Assembly (NCBI RefSeq): GCF_025151995.1
Contig: NZ_CP102290.1
Coordinates: 3,286,001-3,350,000, forward strand
DNA: 64,000 nucleotides
Direction of reading: 5' to 3'
Source of the DNA: Ruminococcus gauvreauii
Lineage (GTDB): Bacteria > Bacillota > Clostridia > Lachnospirales > Lachnospiraceae
A program made the position numbers and the translations under genes. Under the pieces are notes generated by a model that did not search any database, was not told the origin of the DNA, and saw only the letters and a list, made by a program, of their open reading frames with translations. This document shows positions 1 through 9,096 of this stretch, one piece after another (the stretch's first letter is position 1; each line of letters starts with the position of its first letter).

Positions 1-177
1 GAAAGCTGCTATCGAGTTTTCAGGAATCTCCTCCCCGGACCATAACCCGCGGTGAGCAAACATCAGGCCGCAAAAATCACTGCACTGCTGCTGCATGGCG
101 GTACGGGGCATCAAAGCCAGCAGCAGAAGCACCAGCACAGATAATACCAACAACAGCAGAAACAAAGATAGAAACAT
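1..177 (-). CDS. Glycerophosphodiester phosphodiesterase, N-terminal part (runs off the window)
   Basis: Only the first 59 codons lie in the window; the gene continues beyond base 1. Residues 1-24 form a strongly hydrophobic leucine-rich helix, a membrane anchor or signal peptide. Around residues 40-59 the sequence reads FAHRG..., then PENSIAAF. This is the N-terminal signature of GDPD-family TIM-barrel enzymes, where the His-Arg pair and the Glu-Asn of PEN belong to the active site. Such enzymes hydrolyse glycerophosphodiesters to glycerol-3-phosphate and an alcohol. The ATG at 177 is preceded by a GGGAGG ribosome binding site. The gene starts 18 bp after the lipid kinase gene on the same strand, so the two are probably co-transcribed in phospholipid or lipoteichoic acid turnover. 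Substrate is unknown. Confidence 0.82.
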   Translation of the reverse strand, partial: MFLSLFLLLLVLSVLVLLLLALMPRTAMQQQCSDFCGLMFAHRGLWSGEEIPENSIAAF

Positions 178-195
178 GAGAATATGGCCTCCCGA

Positions 196-1116
196 TTATT
201 TGATGATGACACTCAGCTGTTTACGGAGACAACTGATAGTAAGGCTGTCCAGGCTTCCTCCGGATTCACCGTCCAGATGCACCGGCCGTTTGATGCTGGT
301 GCTGATATGTACACTGCGGCATCTCAGAAAGAGGACTCCCCGCAGGTGCGTATGTTTTCCGAAAAATGCGGCAGGCAGCATGAGCAGCACCTTCAGTCTT
401 GAGATACCGGATACAACCATGAGATCCAGAAAGCCGTCAGCTGAATTTGCAGAAGGACAAAACTTAAATCCACCGCCCTCATACTTCAGATTCATCGCAG
501 CTGCAAACCAGACGTTGCAAAAAGAGGCACTGCGGCCGCCGTCCATGGAAAGGCGCAGATCAAACCGTTTAAAGAACAGCAGATGTCTGAGCGCAATGGA
601 TGCATAGGTCAGTTTGCCGAGTCCGAATCTGTTCAGAAAATCTTTGATCGGGGAAGCCAGCGCCTCATGACAGATACCTGCATCAAACCCAATGCCGCTG
701 CTGATCACGAAACGGCGCTCCCTGCCTGATGCATGGCAGACTCCAATATCTATTTTTCGGATGACCTGTGGTTTCAGGATTGCCTGCAGTGCGGTGGGTA
801 CGTCTTTTGCCAAACCGACACCGCGTGCAAAATCATTGCCTGAACCGGTGGGAATGTACCCCAGAGTTATCTGTTCCGGGTGGGTCAGTCCGCTCACAAT
901 CTCGTTGAGCGTTCCGTCTCCGCCGATGGCAGCCAGAATATCCTCCTGCGTCAGTGTGTCGGAGAGCATTCGGGCCAGCTTCTTTGCATGACCACGGTAT
1001 TTTGTCAGAAATGCCTGGTAGACGACCCGGCGTTTCTGTAGCTCCTGTTCTACCTGACTCCATATTTTGGCGCCCAGGTCCGAACGGGATTTTGGATTAA
1101 TGATAAAATAGTACAA
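196..1116 (-). CDS. Diacylglycerol/lipid kinase of the DagK/YegS/BmrU family
   Basis: This 306-residue protein has the lipid kinase catalytic domain: an N-terminal FIINPKS strand, the nucleotide-binding GGDGTLNEIVSG at about residue 65, and GYIPTGSGNDFARG about 25 residues later. The family phosphorylates diacylglycerol or related lipids with ATP at the inner face of the membrane. The reading frame is open to an ATG at 1167, but I prefer TTG at 1116. It is preceded by AAAGAGGAGG at suitable spacing, and the protein then begins LYYFIINPKS, as family members usually do. The GDPD gene follows 18 bp downstream. The length is typical (about 300 residues), and there is no sign of damage. Confidence 0.88.
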   Translation of the reverse strand: MYYFIINPKSRSDLGAKIWSQVEQELQKRRVVYQAFLTKYRGHAKKLARMLSDTLTQEDILAAIGGDGTLNEIVSGLTHPEQITLGYIPTGSGNDFARGVGLAKDVPTALQAILKPQVIRKIDIGVCHASGRERRFVISSGIGFDAGICHEALASPIKDFLNRFGLGKLTYASIALRHLLFFKRFDLRLSMDGGRSASFCNVWFAAAMNLKYEGGGFKFCPSANSADGFLDLMVVSGISRLKVLLMLPAAFFGKHTHLRGVLFLRCRSVHISTSIKRPVHLDGESGGSLDSLTISCLRKQLSVIIK

Positions 1117-1199
1117 GGCGTATCCCTCCTCTTTAAGTATTTTAACAGCTGCTGTTATAATCGACAAGTGAATTAATTATAAAATGAAAGGATGACACT

Positions 1200-1475
1200 A
1201 TGCTGCAATATATGGCAGGCTATCTGCTTATGATAAATCTGATAACACTTTTTGCTTACGGAATGGACAAACGCCGCGCACGGCTTGGAAAGTGGCGGGT
1301 AAAGGAACGCACCCTTCTGCTGCTGGCAGTGATCGGAGGTTCAGCCGGGGCGCTCCTGGGAATCTATGGTTTCCGGCATAAGACAAAGCATAAAAAGTTT
1401 ACATTACTCATTCCGGTACTTTTGGCTTGCCATACGGTGCTGCTGATCCGTTTTTTCATGGAGTACTCCGGATGA
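1200..1475 (+). CDS. Small DUF1294-family membrane protein
   Basis: This 91-residue protein has three hydrophobic stretches (about residues 4-20, 38-57 and 70-87). The second carries a Gly/Ala-rich GGSAGALLGIYGFRHK segment. The YGMDKRRA motif after the first helix and the RHKTKHKKF loop are typical of the DUF1294 family, small inner-membrane proteins of unknown function. It is transcribed divergently from the lipid kinase, and an AAAGGATG ribosome binding site precedes the ATG. No function can be inferred from the neighbours. The assignment to the family is from recognised motifs only. Confidence 0.75.
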   Translation: MLQYMAGYLLMINLITLFAYGMDKRRARLGKWRVKERTLLLLAVIGGSAGALLGIYGFRHKTKHKKFTLLIPVLLACHTVLLIRFFMEYSG

Positions 1476-1630
1476 TAACTTTATGAACCGTGAGGGGATT
1501 GAGAGCTGAACGGATGGGATATAAAAAAATCGTGAGATGCTGATATTGAACGCAAAATTGCTTGAAAAGACATAAAAAAGACAGTTGAATGCTGTATTAT
1601 GAAAAACAACGACAGATTCTGACAATTTTA

Positions 1631-1659
1631 TTGATTTTAGCTTGAAAAGAAGGTATAAC
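1631..1659 (+). promoter_or_regulatory. Predicted sigma-A promoter of the NRPS operon
   Basis: TTGATT at 1631-1636 and TATAAC at 1654-1659 are separated by 17 bp. Transcription would begin near 1666, downstream of the upstream TTG start candidate at 1642 but upstream of the GTG at 1723, which supports the GTG as the true start. The roughly 150 bp to the left (1476-1630) hold nothing else I recognise. Confidence 0.45.
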
Positions 1660-1722
1660 TATAATACATGGGTATACTTAACAGGACATATTATTTCAGA
1701 CAGAAAAAGGGCGGGACAATCA

Positions 1723-4700
1723 GTGAGTGAAAAAAAGATTCTGGTATTTCCACTATCTCAAAGTCAGCAGAACATATGGAATCTGGAGCGAACATTTGCG
1801 GGGACATCGATAAACAATATCAGTACCACCATCCGTATCCACGGACGGATAGACTTTGTGCTTCTGCAGAAGAGCATTCAGATGGTTCTGGAAGCGGATA
1901 TCTCACTCCGTACGCAGCTGACGATGCAGGACGATGTGCCGATGCAGTATCACGTTCCATACAGGGAACAGGCTTTTGAAGTATATGATTTTACACATAC
2001 AAACGACAGAGGGATTGAAAGCTGGGAGGCGACCGTGAGCCGTGAGGTACTTCCTCTGCTTGACATGCCTTTGTATCGCTTCGTTTTATTCCGCTCGGGA
2101 GAAAACGAGGGCGGTGTCTTTATTAAGGTTCACCATATCATATCAGATGGCTGGGCGCAGATGCTGCTGTGTAACCGCATCGCCCGGTACTACCTGGAGC
2201 TTCTGGCGGGAAGAGAACCGCAGATCGAAGCTGCCCCGGATTACCGGCAGCATGTGGAGGAAGAGGAAAGATATCTGAACTCCAGGACGTACAGCCGCGA
2301 CCGGGAATACTGGGAACAGGTTGTCAGACAGTCGGGAGAGCCGTCGGTCATCAAGTCGGTAAAAAGCGCAGCTGTCAGTCCCGTAGGACGCAGGCTGAGT
2401 TTTCAATTGCCGCAGACACTCAATCATGCAATCTACTCATACTGTATAAAAAATCGTGTCGCGCCATTTGCAGTATTTTATATGGCTCTGGCGATATATT
2501 TCAGGAGAATCGGAGGAGCAGTCCGGTTTACGGTCGGTACACCAATCGTAAACCGGACTAATTTTATCGAAAAACAAAGCACCGGAATGTTTGTGAATAC
2601 CTTACCTTTTTATAATGAGATCGACGATGACTGGAGTCTTGATCAGTTCAACGAAGCATTGATGGATCAGTGGTATGAGCTGCTCCGCCATCAGAGATTT
2701 CCATTTTCGCATATTGTACAGCTTGCGGACAATTATGGCAGGGAAGACAGCAGGCTGTTCCATATCGCGCTGTCTTATCAGGACAGTAAGGTATATGAAA
2801 GTCCGGATGCATCCGTTACTTTTCAGGGGAGATGGCATTACAGCGGATATCAGGCGGAGCAGCTCTGTATTCATCTGAGCAATATGGAGGATCACAGGCA
2901 GTATTCCGTTGACTATGATTACCTGACACAGCTGTTTTCAGAGGATGAGATTTACCGGCTTCATGGGAATCTGGAGAATATTCTTCAGGAGGCACTCGGA
3001 AGCCCGTCAAAACCGATCTACCAGCTTGCAGTCCTCTCGAAAGAAGAGAGAGAGCGTGTACTTTATACCTTCAACCATACAGCCAGGACGCTGGAAGAAA
3101 AGTGCCTGTACGATGTATTTCGTGAAAAGGTCAGGGAACATCCGAATCGGGTAGCTGCCATCTGCGGCGGCGAAAGGATGACTTATGAGGAACTGGATCA
3201 GCGAGGTGCAGTTCTTTCCGCGCGGCTGCAGGGAATTCTTGGAGAGGATGCGGGCGTTGCAGCGCTGCTGCTTCCGAGGGATTTCTCACTCTTTACGGCA
3301 CTGACAGGAGTACTGCATTCAGGAAATGCATATTTGATGTTGTCTCCTGAACTTCCGGCAGGACGGATACGATTGATTCTGGAGAAAAGCGGTGCGGGGG
3401 TTCTGGTCACACAGCGCGACATATATGAACAGCTGATAAGAGACGAAGTACAGACTCCGGTGATTTTTGCGGATGAGGTATATGCATCCAATTCCCCTGC
3501 CGACAGCAGGAGAGCTGCGATGGATGATCTTGCGTATCTTGTTTATACATCCGGGAGTACAGGCGAGCCGAAAGGGGTGGAGATCACACAGAAGAACCTG
3601 TTGAATTTCTGCCGTGCCATGACACCGGTCTACGGGAGGGGAGCAGTACTTTCCGTATGCAATACGGGATTTGACGCATTTACGATTGAAAGCACGGCAG
3701 CACTGCTGAACGGACGGACGGTAGTCCTTCCCAAAGATATGGAACAGGAATCCCCCCGCAGGCTCGCCGAACTGATCCGGGGATATGCAGTCGGATTTCT
3801 TTCCATTACACCGTCCCGGTTGACCGCGTTCTTAAAGGAACCGGTATTTTGCCGTGCGATGCGGATGATGGAAAGCATTGTGTGCGGCGGCGAGGCCTTC
3901 CCGGGAGAACTTTTAAAACAGCTCAAGACCTGTACCTGCGCCCGTATCTATAATCAATACGGACCGTCGGAGACGACAGTGGGCGTGACAGTTAAGGAGC
4001 TTGGAGACGCATCGGCGATCACGATCGGAAAACCGATGCAAAACTGCAGGATGTATGTACTTGATCCGTGGATGAACCCACTGCCTGCAGGGGTATATGG
4101 TGAGCTGTACATCAGCGGCCTCTGCGTCGGCAGAGGATACCGGGGGGATGAACAGCTGACAAAAGAGAAATTTACAGAGAATCCTTTTGAGACAGGGGAG
4201 ATCATGTACGCAACGGGAGATGCTGCCTGCTGGACTCAGGATGGAGAAATCCTTCTGGCCGGCCGATTTGACCGTCAGGTCAAACTGCGCGGGCTCAGAG
4301 TGGAGCCCCAGGAAATTGCAGACTGCATCGCATCCTACCCGGGGGTCAAAGAGGCGGCTGCAAAAGTATGTGAGCTGAATGGACAGATGGTGCTGGCAGC
4401 TTATTATTGTGCGGATGAGGAAATTCCTGAGGTTGAACTTTTGACATTTGCAGCTTCCTATCTGCCGAGATATATGATACCCGCTGCTGTTATCAGAATG
4501 GAAAAGCTGCCGCTGCTTTCAAGTGGAAAGACAGATGAAAGCCGGCTTCCGCCGCCGGTTATGGGAAACAACATTGAGAGTGAACAGGACAGCGCGCTGG
4601 TCAGGCAGATCACATCCGTGTTTTGCAGGGTATTAAAACAGCCGGAGATCAAAGCAGACAGTGATTATTTCCTGTATGGAGGAAATTCCCTGAATGCCAT

Positions 4701-7700
4701 GGAAGTGCTGGGCGAGCTTGAAGAGCAGACCGGACAGTTGGTCCGCGTGTCAGATTTATATGCCTGCAGAACTGCACGAAGGCTGGCACAGTTTATATGC
4801 AAAGAAGAAAAAGCGGGAAGCCCGTCCCGTGCGCAGCAGGAACACCTGAAACCTGCTCCCGCTATGGAACGTTATCCGCTGTCGCCGATACAACAGGGCA
4901 TCTATGTGCAGTCGCGTATGGATGAGGGGGGACTGTCCTATCATATGCCGGGTGCTTTTCGTCTCCGGGAAGATGTTGATACAGGGAGACTGGAAGGCGC
5001 GTTCAGGCAGCTGATCGCAGAGGACCCGCTGTTTCGCACAGAATTTGTACAGGAACAGGAAGGGATTTTTGCGCGTGTCAGAGAACAGGTGGAATTTTCA
5101 CTGCAGATACTGAGGGGCACAGATCTGTCTGAGGTAAGCAGCTCATTTGTAGTTCCGTTTGACCTGGCAAGGGCGCCGCTTCTGAGGGCCGGGATCCTGA
5201 AAGACGATGCGGGGGAGAACATCTTACTGATCGATGTCCACCATATCATCGGAGATGGGATGAGTACGCCTCTTATGATGTCGCGGCTGGAACGGTATTA
5301 TCAGGGCGCCAGGCAGAAGATATGTGAATTAAGCTATCTCGATTTTGCATACGCTGTCTCTGCTAAGACAGACAGTAACCGGGAAACGGATAGAGCGTAC
5401 TGGGAGGAACACCTGACTCCTCTGCCACAGCAGCTCATGCTGCCGACTGATTTTCCGCGATTGAAGACTTTTGATTTCAGAGGGGATTATTATGTTCATC
5501 GAATCCAGAGCGGACTCTCCAGAAAATGCAGTGAGTTCTGTGCAGAACAGGGAATCTCGCCTTACATGCTGTTCCTGGCGGCATACGGCATACTGCTTTC
5601 GGCGGTTTCCGGAAAACAGGATATGATAATCGGAACGCCGGTTTCCATGAGGCTGCACCGACAGCTGAAGGAGATCTGCGGGCCGTTTATCAACACACTG
5701 CCGCTGCGTCTGAAGCCGTGCAAAGCGATGGAGCCATCAGGGTATCTCCAGGCGGTGAAAGAAGAAGTAAATCATATGCTGGAACATCAGAACTGTTCAC
5801 TCGAGGACATCATTTCAGCGCTGAAACTTCCCAGAACCTTTTCGGGGAATCCACTCTATCAGGCGGCATTTTCCATGCGGCCGTTTGATGCCGGTCAGCT
5901 GGTCCTGGCGGGGGGAGAGGCAACATATCTTCCTGTTCATACGCAAACGACGAAGACAGAGCTTTTTATTGAGCTGGTAAAAGAGCAGGAACAATACGAG
6001 CTTCATTTTGAATATGCTTCTTCTTATTTTCTGGAAGAAACGATCGCCCTGTACGGCAGATGCATGGAGAGCATCGTCGAAGGGCTTATAAAAGGAAAGA
6101 CAGAGAAGATCAGTGAACTGCCGTATCTGATGGTAAATGACAGAATCTCACTGCTGGAACTGCCGAATTATCAGTTCCAGCCGTTTGCAAATCTGCCGAT
6201 TCATCAGATGATTCAGAGAATTGCAAAGATTCAGCCGGACCATACCGCAGTGATCTGGCACGGAAAAACGACGACATATGAGCAGCTGATGAATCAGGCC
6301 GCCCGGATCGCGGCGGGCCTGGTGGCAGCCGGTGCAGAAAAAGGAGAACGCATCGGTCTTGCATTTGCCAGAACGCCGGCACTGTTTTCGGGGATGCTGG
6401 GTATTCTGATGGCGGGGGGCGCGTACGTTCCGATGCAGGCTTCACTTCCGCAGAAAAGAATCTGTTATATGGCGGAAACTGCAGGAGTACGGAAGATTCT
6501 GTGCGACAAAAAAAGCAGAGAAATGATTGCAGGGATACCGGGGATCATATGCCTCGATGCAGATGCTTTTGAAGAGAACCCGCAGGAGACGTATGTGCAG
6601 GTGACAGGAGAGGACCTGATCCATGTGCTCTTTACCTCAGGCTCCACCGGACGTCCCAAAGGTGTCATGATCCGACATCGCAGTGTCTCGAACCTGTACC
6701 AGGATATGAAACATGTGATGAGAGATATTGACGGCGCAGTTCTGTGTACGGCGAATGTGATGTTCGACATTTTCATAGTGGAGAGTTTGTTTCCGCTTGC
6801 GATGGGAAATCAAGTCGTGCTGGCGGATGAAGAGGAGATGCTGCTTCCATGGAGACTGGCAGATCTCGTGAAATGCACTCAGGTGCAATTTCTTCAGATG
6901 ACTGCCTCCAGACTGGCACTGTGTTTTGGAAACAAGGCTTTCCGTGAAGCGGCACAGGAACTGAGACTGGTAATCGCGGGCGGAGAGAGCCTGCATCCGG
7001 GGTTCGCGGAAACATTTCGGGAATGTTCAGCTGGCAGACTGGTCAATATGTACGGCCCGACGGAGGCGACCGTGTGTACAACGATGGCGGAGATTCATCC
7101 GGGAGAAGCGATAACCATAGGCAGACCGCTCCCGAACTACCGGGTTTATGTGCTGGATGAGGAACGGCAGCCGGTACTGCCGACAGCATACGGTGAGTTA
7201 TATCTTGCCGGAGAGGGAATTTCAGAGGGTTACGCCGGACATCCGGAACTGACAGAACAGGCGTTTTTTACCGACCTTTATTTTACCGACCAGAAAATGT
7301 ATAAAAGCGGTGATATGGGCCGGCTTCGGGCGGATGGAAGTATTGAGTTTCTGGGCAGACAGGACGATCAGGTGAAAATCAACGGACAGAGAGTGGAGCT
7401 TACGGAAATTATGAATGTCATGCTGGAATCTAAACTTACGGAGTCAGCAGTGGTATTTCCGTCAGAGAAGCCGGACGGGTCATCACAGCTGTGCGCATAT
7501 TATGTTCCGGCAGCAGGTGCAGAACACTCAGAAGTGAGGATGGAAAACTGGCTCCGTGCGTCTTTGCCTGCCTATATGGTTCCTGCCAGAATTCATACTG
7601 CCGATGTACTTCCTGTCACAGACAATGGGAAAATAGATATTCTGACGCTGAGACAGCGCCTGAAAGAAGAAACGGTACGTCTAACCGACATGGAACAGCC

Positions 7701-9078
7701 AAAAGAAGATGATCGGATCACGGAAAAGGTCCTGAATATCTGGAGCGAAGTTCTGGGATGCAGCGGACTGTCTGCAGACCAGTCATTTTTTGAGCAGGGG
7801 GGAACTTCACTTGGAGCTTTAAATGTGCTGAGCCGCTTTTTCAACGAGGGACTGGAAATGACCATGGCTCAGTTCTATGAGAATCCGACTGCACGCGGGC
7901 AGGCAGCATTGTTTGGAGGAGAGGAACACGTATCGGGGCGGAGAGATGCAGTATGCTATCCTGCTGTGGTTCCAGAAGCCCGGATACTGTCAACACCCGG
8001 ACAGAAAGCAGTCTTTGTGACAGGCGCAACCGGTTTTTTCGGGGCTCATCTTTTATACGAACTGATCAGCAGCGGAGTACCTCAGGTTCTGTGCCTGCTA
8101 AGAGGAGCCGATAAAAAAAGGCTGTCAGATGCACTGACATGGTATTTCGGCGCTGGATTTGTTTCACGTGCGGGTGACCGGATACGGGTTGTTTTCGGTG
8201 ATTTGGAACAGCCGCGGTTTGGAATGTCAGAAGATGCGTTTCGAAATCTGGCGGGTTATATCGATGTGATTTATCACTGTGCTGCGGATGTACGCCATTA
8301 TGCCGCCGATGAAGCAGAGTTTCTGGAGAGAAACGTAGGCGGAACCAGAACGGTTATTGAGCTCGCCAGATATTCCAATGCCGTGCTTCACCATATGTCT
8401 ACGGCAAGTATCGGAGGAGAATACCTGAAAGGGCAGCCGGATATGACAGCAGTCTTTTCGGAGCAGGATTTTTATATTGGACAGAACTGGGAAGACAATA
8501 TCTATCTCAAAAGCAAGTTTCTGGCGGAGGCTGAAGTATACAGGGCAGTGGAAGAAGGGCTTCAGGCAAGAGTTTACAGACTTGGCAGAATCATAAACCG
8601 TTCATCGGACGGTGTTTTTCAGCGAAACCCGCAGAGTAACGCGGCATTTCTGCTGATGCGGGCAGTGAGAAAACTAGGCTGTATACCGGTATCCATGCAG
8701 GATATACCGGTCGATCTGACTCCGGTAGACTGGTGTGCAAGGGCAGTACTTGCGCTGCACCGGATGAAACGAACTACGTGCCACCTTCTGAACAGCAGTC
8801 CGCCTGCGATGATTCAGGTTGCACAGATCCTGGTACCCGAACTGTCGGTTATACCGGACGGGCAGTTTGACCTGGTTCTGTCAGACAGAATGAATGAGAC
8901 AAACCGTGAAATACTGGCACCGCTGCTGGATTTCTGGAACCGTATGAAGCGGTCAAAGAGCACAATACGTGTGGTGTGTACGGAAACTCAGAGAGAACTG
9001 GCAGATGCCGGATTCACGGAAAGAATACCGGAATATGAAAAACTGCTCATTGGATTAACTGCAAATTTTGACGATTAA
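1723..9078 (+). CDS. Dimodular nonribosomal peptide synthetase with terminal reductase (C-A-T-C-A-T-R)
   Basis: A 2451-residue NRPS. The domains in order, with approximate key positions, are: condensation C1 (HHIISDG near 137); adenylation A1 (YTSGSTGEPKG near 607, NQYGPSE near 745); carrier T1 (GGNSL, phosphopantetheine Ser near 989); C2 (HHIIGDG near 1173); A2 (FTSGSTGRPKG near 1637, MYGPTEA near 1776); T2 (GGTSL, Ser near 2029); and an NAD(P)H-dependent reductase R (VTGATGFFG near 2099, catalytic YLKSK near 2260). All catalytic motifs look intact. An R domain releases the chain as an aldehyde or alcohol. C1 has no upstream carrier, so it is probably a starter C domain taking an acyl group from the ACP encoded at the end of the operon. 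The frame opens at TTG 1642; I chose GTG 1723, which has a GGGCGGG site upstream and lies after the predicted promoter. The expected product is an N-acyl dipeptide aldehyde. Confidence 0.93.
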   Translation: MSEKKILVFPLSQSQQNIWNLERTFAGTSINNISTTIRIHGRIDFVLLQKSIQMVLEADISLRTQLTMQDDVPMQYHVPYREQAFEVYDFTHTNDRGIESWEATVSREVLPLLDMPLYRFVLFRSGENEGGVFIKVHHIISDGWAQMLLCNRIARYYLELLAGREPQIEAAPDYRQHVEEEERYLNSRTYSRDREYWEQVVRQSGEPSVIKSVKSAAVSPVGRRLSFQLPQTLNHAIYSYCIKNRVAPFAVFYMALAIYFRRIGGAVRFTVGTPIVNRTNFIEKQSTGMFVNTLPFYNEIDDDWSLDQFNEALMDQWYELLRHQRFPFSHIVQLADNYGREDSRLFHIALSYQDSKVYESPDASVTFQGRWHYSGYQAEQLCIHLSNMEDHRQYSVDYDYLTQLFSEDEIYRLHGNLENILQEALGSPSKPIYQLAVLSKEERERVLYTFNHTARTLEEKCLYDVFREKVREHPNRVAAICGGERMTYEELDQRGAVLSARLQGILGEDAGVAALLLPRDFSLFTALTGVLHSGNAYLMLSPELPAGRIRLILEKSGAGVLVTQRDIYEQLIRDEVQTPVIFADEVYASNSPADSRRAAMDDLAYLVYTSGSTGEPKGVEITQKNLLNFCRAMTPVYGRGAVLSVCNTGFDAFTIESTAALLNGRTVVLPKDMEQESPRRLAELIRGYAVGFLSITPSRLTAFLKEPVFCRAMRMMESIVCGGEAFPGELLKQLKTCTCARIYNQYGPSETTVGVTVKELGDASAITIGKPMQNCRMYVLDPWMNPLPAGVYGELYISGLCVGRGYRGDEQLTKEKFTENPFETGEIMYATGDAACWTQDGEILLAGRFDRQVKLRGLRVEPQEIADCIASYPGVKEAAAKVCELNGQMVLAAYYCADEEIPEVELLTFAASYLPRYMIPAAVIRMEKLPLLSSGKTDESRLPPPVMGNNIESEQDSALVRQITSVFCRVLKQPEIKADSDYFLYGGNSLNAMEVLGELEEQTGQLVRVSDLYACRTARRLAQFICKEEKAGSPSRAQQEHLKPAPAMERYPLSPIQQGIYVQSRMDEGGLSYHMPGAFRLREDVDTGRLEGAFRQLIAEDPLFRTEFVQEQEGIFARVREQVEFSLQILRGTDLSEVSSSFVVPFDLARAPLLRAGILKDDAGENILLIDVHHIIGDGMSTPLMMSRLERYYQGARQKICELSYLDFAYAVSAKTDSNRETDRAYWEEHLTPLPQQLMLPTDFPRLKTFDFRGDYYVHRIQSGLSRKCSEFCAEQGISPYMLFLAAYGILLSAVSGKQDMIIGTPVSMRLHRQLKEICGPFINTLPLRLKPCKAMEPSGYLQAVKEEVNHMLEHQNCSLEDIISALKLPRTFSGNPLYQAAFSMRPFDAGQLVLAGGEATYLPVHTQTTKTELFIELVKEQEQYELHFEYASSYFLEETIALYGRCMESIVEGLIKGKTEKISELPYLMVNDRISLLELPNYQFQPFANLPIHQMIQRIAKIQPDHTAVIWHGKTTTYEQLMNQAARIAAGLVAAGAEKGERIGLAFARTPALFSGMLGILMAGGAYVPMQASLPQKRICYMAETAGVRKILCDKKSREMIAGIPGIICLDADAFEENPQETYVQVTGEDLIHVLFTSGSTGRPKGVMIRHRSVSNLYQDMKHVMRDIDGAVLCTANVMFDIFIVESLFPLAMGNQVVLADEEEMLLPWRLADLVKCTQVQFLQMTASRLALCFGNKAFREAAQELRLVIAGGESLHPGFAETFRECSAGRLVNMYGPTEATVCTTMAEIHPGEAITIGRPLPNYRVYVLDEERQPVLPTAYGELYLAGEGISEGYAGHPELTEQAFFTDLYFTDQKMYKSGDMGRLRADGSIEFLGRQDDQVKINGQRVELTEIMNVMLESKLTESAVVFPSEKPDGSSQLCAYYVPAAGAEHSEVRMENWLRASLPAYMVPARIHTADVLPVTDNGKIDILTLRQRLKEETVRLTDMEQPKEDDRITEKVLNIWSEVLGCSGLSADQSFFEQGGTSLGALNVLSRFFNEGLEMTMAQFYENPTARGQAALFGGEEHVSGRRDAVCYPAVVPEARILSTPGQKAVFVTGATGFFGAHLLYELISSGVPQVLCLLRGADKKRLSDALTWYFGAGFVSRAGDRIRVVFGDLEQPRFGMSEDAFRNLAGYIDVIYHCAADVRHYAADEAEFLERNVGGTRTVIELARYSNAVLHHMSTASIGGEYLKGQPDMTAVFSEQDFYIGQNWEDNIYLKSKFLAEAEVYRAVEEGLQARVYRLGRIINRSSDGVFQRNPQSNAAFLLMRAVRKLGCIPVSMQDIPVDLTPVDWCARAVLALHRMKRTTCHLLNSSPPAMIQVAQILVPELSVIPDGQFDLVLSDRMNETNREILAPLLDFWNRMKRSKSTIRVVCTETQRELADAGFTERIPEYEKLLIGLTANFDD

Positions 9079-9096
9079 TTTTGAGGGGTCAGGAAC

